This document shows, piece after piece, positions 58,881-64,000 of a DNA stretch of 64,000 bases (positions within the stretch are counted from its first letter, which is position 1; the number at the start of each line of letters is the position of its first letter). A program made the position numbers and the translations under genes. Location: assembly GCF_900105155.1 (NCBI RefSeq), contig NZ_LT629762.1, positions 4,430,501 to 4,494,500 on the forward strand, written 5' to 3'. The stretch comes from Pseudomonas prosekii. GTDB taxonomy: Bacteria > Pseudomonadota > Gammaproteobacteria > Pseudomonadales > Pseudomonadaceae. The notes below the pieces were generated by a model. It was given only the letters and a program-made list of their open reading frames with translations. It did not search any database and was not told where the DNA came from.

Positions 58881-59825
58881 CTATTCGGTTCTGGCCGGGC
58901 GACGGTGGCTCAGGGCCTCGGCGATCCAGTTCAATACGTCGGCGGTCACTTCATCGCGGTTGCTCTCGTTGAACAGTTCGTGGCGTGCCTGCGGGTAAAT
59001 ATTCAGTTGCAGGTTCTGGCTGCCGGCGGTGCGCAGCGCATTGGCCAGATCTTTCAGACGCTTGCCGTCGCTCACCGGATCACATTCACCGCCCATTACC
59101 AGCAAGGGCAGGCCCGGATCGACCTGGGCGAGATTGGACGCTTTGCTGATTTGCTGCAAGCCGCCGAGCAAGTCGATCCACAGCTGATTGGTGCAACGAA
59201 AGCCGCAGAGCGGGTCGTTGGCGTACAGATCGACTTGCGCCGGGTCGCGGCTCAGCCAGTCGAATCGGGTGCGGGTCGGTTTGAATTTATTGTTGAACGA
59301 GCCGAACGAGAGATATTCGATCAGCGCACTGCGTCCCTTCGGCCCCTGACGCAAGCGCTCCAGCCGGGCAATCTGCCGCGCCGCGCGATACAGCGCGACC
59401 GACTGAAAATTCGAGCCGCTGAGGATCGCCCCGTGCAGGCTGGCACTGTGATGCAGCAAATACGCTTGGGCGATGTAGCTGCCCATGCTGTGGCCCAACA
59501 GCACAATCGGCACGCCGGGATGCTGCTGGCCGATGTGTTGATTGAGGCTGGCGAGATCGCCGACCACCTTGCACCAGCCATCGTCATCGGCGAAATGCCC
59601 GAGCGTGGCGTTTTCGGCAGTTTTGCCATGTCCGCGCAAGTCCGGTGCGTAGACGCCATACCCCTGCGCGCAGAAACTTTGCGCCAGCCGGTCATAGCGA
59701 CCGCTGTGTTCGGCCATCCCGTGGGCCAGCAGAATCAGCGCTTTCAACGGCGCGTCGGGCAACCACTGGTTGACGAAGAGACGGCTGTGATCACTTGCGG
59801 TCAGCCAGAAAGTGTCGTGGGTCAT
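58881..59825 (-). CDS. Alpha/beta hydrolase, lysophospholipase/monoacylglycerol-lipase-like
   Basis: A serine hydrolase of 314 residues. The nucleophile is Ser113 in GHSMGS; LAHGMAEHSGRYDRLAQ and the PDLRGHGKTA loop are typical of Hydrolase_4 monoacylglycerol lipases, and the histidine lies in ARHELFNE. No signal peptide. It is likely to supply free fatty acids to the acyl-CoA synthetases encoded divergently. The start at 59825 follows AAAGGA; the frame is open another 21 residues upstream. Confidence 0.9.
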   Translation of the reverse strand: MTHDTFWLTASDHSRLFVNQWLPDAPLKALILLAHGMAEHSGRYDRLAQSFCAQGYGVYAPDLRGHGKTAENATLGHFADDDGWCKVVGDLASLNQHIGQQHPGVPIVLLGHSMGSYIAQAYLLHHSASLHGAILSGSNFQSVALYRAARQIARLERLRQGPKGRSALIEYLSFGSFNNKFKPTRTRFDWLSRDPAQVDLYANDPLCGFRCTNQLWIDLLGGLQQISKASNLAQVDPGLPLLVMGGECDPVSDGKRLKDLANALRTAGSQNLQLNIYPQARHELFNESNRDEVTADVLNWIAEALSHRRPARTE

Positions 59826-60073
59826 GGCGATTCCTTTGCACAGTGTTGCTGCGGGTGTTGCTGTGTGTCGTTGCATTGTATAGCGCATCCGACGCGCCTC
59901 GTCTGATCAGCCCACGGCGGGGCAGGAAGATTCACACGATCTATGACGCACTTGGCCATATTTGCCTGATTCGCCATAACTGCTAGTGTCCGTGAAGCTC
60001 CGCTTTCCGTTGTTGGTGTTTCACAAATGACAGAAGTGGCCCCGGATAGATTCAGGTAAAGAGGACAAGAACA

Positions 60074-61762
60074 ATGCAACCTGATTTCTGGAATGACAAA
60101 CGCCCGGCCGGCGTGCCCCTGGATATCGAGCTGGGCGCTTACAAGTCGGTGATCGAGGTGTTCGAGCGCTCCTGCAAGAAATTCGCCGATCGTCCGGCCT
60201 TCAGCAATATGGGCGTGACCCTGACCTACGCCGAGCTGGAACGTTACAGCGCTGCATTCGCCGGTTATCTGCAGGCCCACACCGACCTGGTGCCGGGCGA
60301 CCGCATCGCGGTGCAGATGCCCAACGTCCTGCATTACCCGATTGCGGTGTTCGGTGCCCTGCGCGCCGGGCTGATCGTGGTCAACACCAACCCGCTGTAT
60401 ACCCCGCGCGAGATGCGCCACCAGTTCAAGGATTCCGGCGCCCGGGCGCTGGTCTATCTCAATGTGTTCGGTTCCAAGGTCCAGGAAGTGCTGGCCGACA
60501 CCGAGATTCAGTACCTGATCGAAGCGAAGATGGGCGACCTGATGCCCGCCGCCAAGGGCTGGCTGATCAACACCGTGGTCAACAAAGTGAAGAAAATGGT
60601 CCCGGCGTATTCCTTGCCGCAGGCCATTTCCTTCAAAAGCGCGTTGCGTCAGGGCCGAGGCCTTGGGATCAAGCCACTGAATGCCGGGCTTGGCGACATT
60701 GCCGTGCTGCAATACACCGGCGGCACCACGGGTTTGGCCAAGGGTGCGATGCTCACCCACGGCAATCTGGTGGCAAACATGCAACAGGCGCGCGCGTGTC
60801 TCGGTCAGTTCGGCAGCGACGGTCAGCCGTTGTTGCGTGAAGGTCAGGAAGTAATGATCGCGCCGCTGCCGCTGTACCACATCTATGCATTCACGGCGAA
60901 CTGCATGTGCATGATGGTCACCGGCAACCACAACGTGCTGATCACCAATCCACGCGACATCAAGGGCTTTATCAAAGAACTGAAAAACTGGCGATTCTCA
61001 GCGCTGCTCGGATTGAACACGCTGTTTGTGGCGTTGATGGATCACCCGGATTTCAAGACGCTGGATTTCTCCAGTCTCAAACTCACCAACTCCGGTGGCA
61101 CCGCGCTGGTCAAAGCCACCGCCGAGCGCTGGGAGCAGCTCACCGGTTGCCGGATCACCGAAGGCTACGGCCTGACCGAAACCTCGCCGGTGGCCTGCAC
61201 CAACCCGTATGGCGATAAATCGCGCATCGGCACGGTCGGCCTGCCGGTGCCGGGCACCACGCTGAAAATCATCAATGACGAAGGTGTCGAGCAAGCGCTG
61301 GGCGAGCGGGGCGAGTTGTGCATCAAAGGCCCGCAGATCATGAAAGGCTACTGGCAGAAACCCGAGGCCACCGCCGAAGTGCTGGATGCCGAGGGCTGGT
61401 TCAAGTCCGGTGACATCGCGGTGATCGACCCGGACGGTTTTGTGCGCATCGTCGATCGCAAGAAAGACATGATCATCGTCTCGGGTTTCAACGTGTACCC
61501 GAATGAAATCGAAGACGTGGTCATGGCCCACCCGAAAGTCGCCAATTGCGCGGTGATCGGCGTGCCGGACGAGCGTTCGGGGGAGGCGGTGAAGTTGTTT
61601 GTGGTGGCGCGTGAATCGGGGGTCAGCCTCGAAGAGCTGAAGGCGTACTGCAAGGAAAACTTCACCGCGTACAAAGTGCCGAAGCACATTGTGTTGCGTG
61701 AGTCGTTGCCGATGACGCCGGTGGGCAAGATTCTGCGCCGCGAGTTGCGGGATATTGCATAA
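60074..61762 (+). CDS. fadD2: Long-chain fatty-acid-CoA ligase FadD2
   Basis: Activates fatty acids with ATP and CoA at the inner membrane for beta-oxidation. The 562 residues have the AMP-binding motif YTGGTTGLAKGAML, the GYGLTETSPV motif and the hinge DRKKDMIIVSGFNVYPNEIE (FadD signature). It is the first of two tandem synthetases and is called FadD2 by analogy with the PA3300-PA3299 order. AGAGGAC precedes the ATG. Confidence 0.93.
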   Translation: MQPDFWNDKRPAGVPLDIELGAYKSVIEVFERSCKKFADRPAFSNMGVTLTYAELERYSAAFAGYLQAHTDLVPGDRIAVQMPNVLHYPIAVFGALRAGLIVVNTNPLYTPREMRHQFKDSGARALVYLNVFGSKVQEVLADTEIQYLIEAKMGDLMPAAKGWLINTVVNKVKKMVPAYSLPQAISFKSALRQGRGLGIKPLNAGLGDIAVLQYTGGTTGLAKGAMLTHGNLVANMQQARACLGQFGSDGQPLLREGQEVMIAPLPLYHIYAFTANCMCMMVTGNHNVLITNPRDIKGFIKELKNWRFSALLGLNTLFVALMDHPDFKTLDFSSLKLTNSGGTALVKATAERWEQLTGCRITEGYGLTETSPVACTNPYGDKSRIGTVGLPVPGTTLKIINDEGVEQALGERGELCIKGPQIMKGYWQKPEATAEVLDAEGWFKSGDIAVIDPDGFVRIVDRKKDMIIVSGFNVYPNEIEDVVMAHPKVANCAVIGVPDERSGEAVKLFVVARESGVSLEELKAYCKENFTAYKVPKHIVLRESLPMTPVGKILRRELRDIA

Positions 61763-61786
61763 GGGTTGAATGGCCGCGCTTAGCGC

Positions 61787-61852
61787 GATCGCGAGCAAGC
61801 TCGCCCCCACAGGGTTTTCGATGATCCTGTGGGAGCGAGCTCACTCGCGATT
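61787..61852. repeat. REP pair between fadD2 and fadD1, reverse order
   Basis: GATCGCGAGCAAGCTCGCCC then CTGTGGGAGCGAGCTCACTC, order as at 50875. Confidence 0.85.
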
Positions 61853-62115
61853 TTTTTTGGATAACCCCCGAATTCCGGGGGTTTCACGGAGGTATAGAAT
61901 TTTTGCTCTAAAATGACTGCTTGCTATTCTTGAGTCATTAAAGTGACTGTAGAGGCTCTTTTTGGCTCTAGTCGGCCCTTGGCAAAGCTGCTACTCTCGG
62001 CGCGCTTTTGTGACTTCTCGGCCTATATAAAAGCCAGATTCACCCTAAAAACACACACCAATAATAATCGCATCAAATGCGGTGATGAATTCGCGTTGCT
62101 GAGGAGTGGGCTTCC
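61853..62115. promoter_or_regulatory. fadD1 upstream region
   Basis: An AT-rich gap with a perfect hairpin AACCCCCG-AATTC-CGGGGGTT (61863-61883) and a probable promoter zone before fadD1. The hairpin is preceded, not followed, by T on the plus strand, so it is not a plain terminator of fadD2. No clear PsrA or sigma54 site is visible. Confidence 0.5.
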
Positions 62116-63807
62116 ATGATCGAAGACTTTTGGAAGGATAAGTACCCTGCCGGGATTGCTGCCGACATCAATCCAGACGAGTATCCGAATATTCAGGCAG
62201 TGTTGAAGCAATCCTGCCAACGCTTCGCCAACAAACCGGCTTTCAGCAACCTGGGCAAGACAATCACCTACGGTGAACTGTACGAATTGTCCGGTGCCTT
62301 TGCCGCTTACCTGCAACAGCATACCGACTTGCAGCCCGGTGATCGAATCGCCGTGCAACTGCCTAACGTGTTGCAGTACCCGGTCGCCGTATTCGGCGCC
62401 ATCCGCGCCGGGCTGATCGTGGTCAACACCAACCCGCTGTACACCGCGCGGGAAATGGAACACCAATTCAACGACTCCGGGGCCAAAGCCCTCGTCTGCC
62501 TCGCCAACATGGCGCACCTGGCCCAGACCGTCGTGCCGAAAACCGGCGTCAAACATGTCATCGTCACTGAAGTCGCCGACCTGCTGCCGCCGCTCAAGCG
62601 CCTGCTGATCAACAGCGTCATCAAGTACGTGAAGAAAATGGTCCCGGCGTATCACCTGCCGAAAGCCGTCAAGTTCAACGACGTGTTGAGCAAGGGCCAC
62701 GGCCAACCGGTCGCCGAAGCCAACCCGGACAGCGGCGACGTTGCCGTGCTGCAATACACCGGCGGCACCACCGGCGTGGCGAAGGGTGCAATGTTGACCC
62801 ACCGCAACCTCGTGGCGAACATGCTGCAATGCAAGGCGCTGATGGGTTCCAACCTCAATGAAGGCTGCGAAATCCTCATCACGCCGCTGCCGCTTTATCA
62901 CATCTATGCCTTCACCTTTCATTGCATGGCAATGATGCTGATCGGCAACCACAACATCCTGATCAGCAACCCGCGCGACTTGTCGGCGATGGTCAAGGAA
63001 CTGTCGAAGTGGAAGTTCAGCGGTTTTGTCGGCCTCAACACGCTGTTTGTTGCGCTGTGCAATAACGAAGCGTTCCGCAAACTGGATTTCTCGGCGCTGA
63101 AAGTCACTTTGTCCGGCGGCATGGCCCTGCAATTGGCCGCTGCCGAACGCTGGAAAGCAGTGACCGGTTGCGCCATCTGCGAAGGTTACGGCATGACCGA
63201 AACCAGCCCGGTGGCCACGGTCAACCCGATCCAGAACATCCAGATCGGCACCATCGGCATTCCGGTGCCGTCGACTCTGTGCAAAGTCATCGACGATGCC
63301 GGCGTTGAACAGCCACTGGGCGAAATCGGCGAGCTGTGCGTCAAGGGCCCGCAGGTGATGAAGGGCTACTGGCAGCGCCAGGACGCCACCGATGAAATGC
63401 TCGACAGCGAAGGCTGGTTGAAAACCGGCGACATCGCGATCATTCAGCCAGACGGCTACATGCGCATTGTCGATCGCAAGAAAGACATGATTCTGGTCTC
63501 CGGTTTCAACGTTTATCCGAATGAGCTCGAAGACGTGCTGGCGACTTTGCCAGGCGTGCTGCAATGCGCGGCCATCGGCGTGCCGGACGAGAAGTCGGGC
63601 GAGGCGATCAAGATTTTCATCGTCGCCAAACCGGGCGTGACGCTGACCAAGGAACAGGTGATGGAGCACATGCGCGCCAACGTCACCGGTTACAAAGTCC
63701 CGCGTTCCGTGGAATTTCGCGATGCGCTGCCGACCACCAACGTCGGCAAGATCCTGCGCCGCGAACTGCGCGACGAAGAACTGAAAAAGCTCGGCCTGAA
63801 GAAATAA
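62116..63807 (+). CDS. fadD1: Long-chain fatty-acid-CoA ligase FadD1
   Basis: The second acyl-CoA synthetase, 563 residues, closely similar to FadD2 upstream and collinear with it. AMP-binding YTGGTTGVAKGAML, GYGMTETSPVATV and DRKKDMILVSGFNVYPNELE are present. GAGGAGTGGGC precedes the ATG. A separate promoter region and REPs between the two genes suggest independent expression, as known for P. aeruginosa fadD1/fadD2, whose products prefer different chain lengths. Confidence 0.94.
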   Translation: MIEDFWKDKYPAGIAADINPDEYPNIQAVLKQSCQRFANKPAFSNLGKTITYGELYELSGAFAAYLQQHTDLQPGDRIAVQLPNVLQYPVAVFGAIRAGLIVVNTNPLYTAREMEHQFNDSGAKALVCLANMAHLAQTVVPKTGVKHVIVTEVADLLPPLKRLLINSVIKYVKKMVPAYHLPKAVKFNDVLSKGHGQPVAEANPDSGDVAVLQYTGGTTGVAKGAMLTHRNLVANMLQCKALMGSNLNEGCEILITPLPLYHIYAFTFHCMAMMLIGNHNILISNPRDLSAMVKELSKWKFSGFVGLNTLFVALCNNEAFRKLDFSALKVTLSGGMALQLAAAERWKAVTGCAICEGYGMTETSPVATVNPIQNIQIGTIGIPVPSTLCKVIDDAGVEQPLGEIGELCVKGPQVMKGYWQRQDATDEMLDSEGWLKTGDIAIIQPDGYMRIVDRKKDMILVSGFNVYPNELEDVLATLPGVLQCAAIGVPDEKSGEAIKIFIVAKPGVTLTKEQVMEHMRANVTGYKVPRSVEFRDALPTTNVGKILRRELRDEELKKLGLKK

Positions 63808-63822
63808 AACACGCTGAAACAC

Positions 63823-63849
63823 AAAAGCCCCGCAGATGCGGGGCTTTTT
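63823..63849 (+). terminator. Terminator after fadD1
   Basis: AAGCCCCGCA-GA-TGCGGGGCTT hairpin followed by T. Confidence 0.93.
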
Positions 63850-63875
63850 GTTTGCAGCTCGATTTCACGAGGACT

Positions 63876-63977
63876 CTGTGGCGAGGGGGCTCGCCCCCGT
63901 TGGGCCGCGAAGCGCCCCCGAACGTGCGATTTTATGACTGCTTCGCAGCCGGACGGGGGCGAGCCCCCTCGCCACAG
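63876..63977. repeat. Second-class REP pair (GGGGGCTCGCCCCC core)
   Basis: CTGTGGCGAGGGGGCTCGCC and its inverted copy enclose GAAGCGCCCCC and GACTGCTTCGCAGCC. No gene follows before the end of the window. Confidence 0.87.
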
Positions 63978-64000
63978 TGGTCCGGCGTTACAAGCGGAAC

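Noticed and set aside
61863..61883. Terminator of fadD2
   Set aside because: The hairpin is strong, but the T-run is before it on the plus strand and no T follows.
61970..62000. Sigma54-like TTGGC element upstream of fadD1
   Set aside because: GG is not followed by GC at the required 10-base spacing.

Overview
The window is chromosomal DNA of a fluorescent Pseudomonas (P. fluorescens/P. putida type). The gene orders tol-pal-cpoB-queE-queC, gcvH-gcvP-sdaA-gcvT with a TyrR-like regulator, arcDABC, gap/edd-glk-gltR-gtrS-gtsABCD-oprB-hexR-zwf-pgl-eda and phaJ/fadD2-fadD1 are all familiar from that genus. Small palindromic REP/REPIN repeats of Pseudomonas type sit in many of the gaps. Species-level assignment is inference. 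Nearly all of the sequence is core metabolism; the accessory material is one IS3-family element, the REPs, and two copies of a MITE-like repeat.

Layout. 1-4.2 kb: end of tolR, then tolA, tolB, pal and cpoB (envelope constriction machinery). 4.3-7.1 kb: queE and queC (queuosine precursor synthesis), tRNA-Lys(TTT), nadA. 7.2-8.1 kb: an RDD membrane protein and a cold-shock protein. 8.4-17.7 kb, minus strand: a glycine cleavage/serine deaminase operon (gcvH-gcvP-sdaA-gcvT) with a sigma54 promoter and three GcsR-type sites, then an IS3-family insertion inside a REPIN, then gcsR itself. 17.8-18.6 kb: a five-unit repeat array bounded by inverted repeats. 18.6-23.8 kb, minus: arcD-arcA-arcB-arcC-DUF5064 (arginine deiminase pathway), with a second arcD-like antiporter divergent at 24.3 kb. 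25.8-30.2 kb, minus: a CaiB-family CoA transferase, a chemoreceptor and a YbaN-like protein. 30.4-35.5 kb, minus: a heme uptake block (ECF sigma, anti-sigma, TonB-dependent receptor, heme oxygenase) with a Fur box. 35.6-54.9 kb: the glucose/Entner-Doudoroff regulon, with HexR-type operators at gap/edd and hexR/zwf and a shared upstream motif at the mannose isomerase and gtsA genes. 55-57.4 kb: an intradiol dioxygenase, a class V aminotransferase and a small DUF3820 protein. 57.6-63.8 kb: a DUF2383-like protein, a MaoC hydratase, an alpha/beta hydrolase and two tandem acyl-CoA synthetases.

How the genes fit together. Glucose crosses the outer membrane through OprB and the inner membrane through GtsABCD. 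It is phosphorylated by Glk, oxidised by Zwf/Pgl, and cleaved through Edd/Eda to pyruvate and glyceraldehyde-3-phosphate, which Gap oxidises. HexR and the GltR/GtrS two-component pair provide control. GcsR, with sigma54, is expected to switch on glycine cleavage plus serine deamination, turning glycine into one-carbon units, ammonia and pyruvate. No clear candidate for an entirely new multi-gene system was found. The most unusual signals are non-coding: the MITE-like repeat family, the IS in a REPIN within the GcsR locus, the shared glucose-regulon promoter motif, and a possible structured transcript beyond gcvT.
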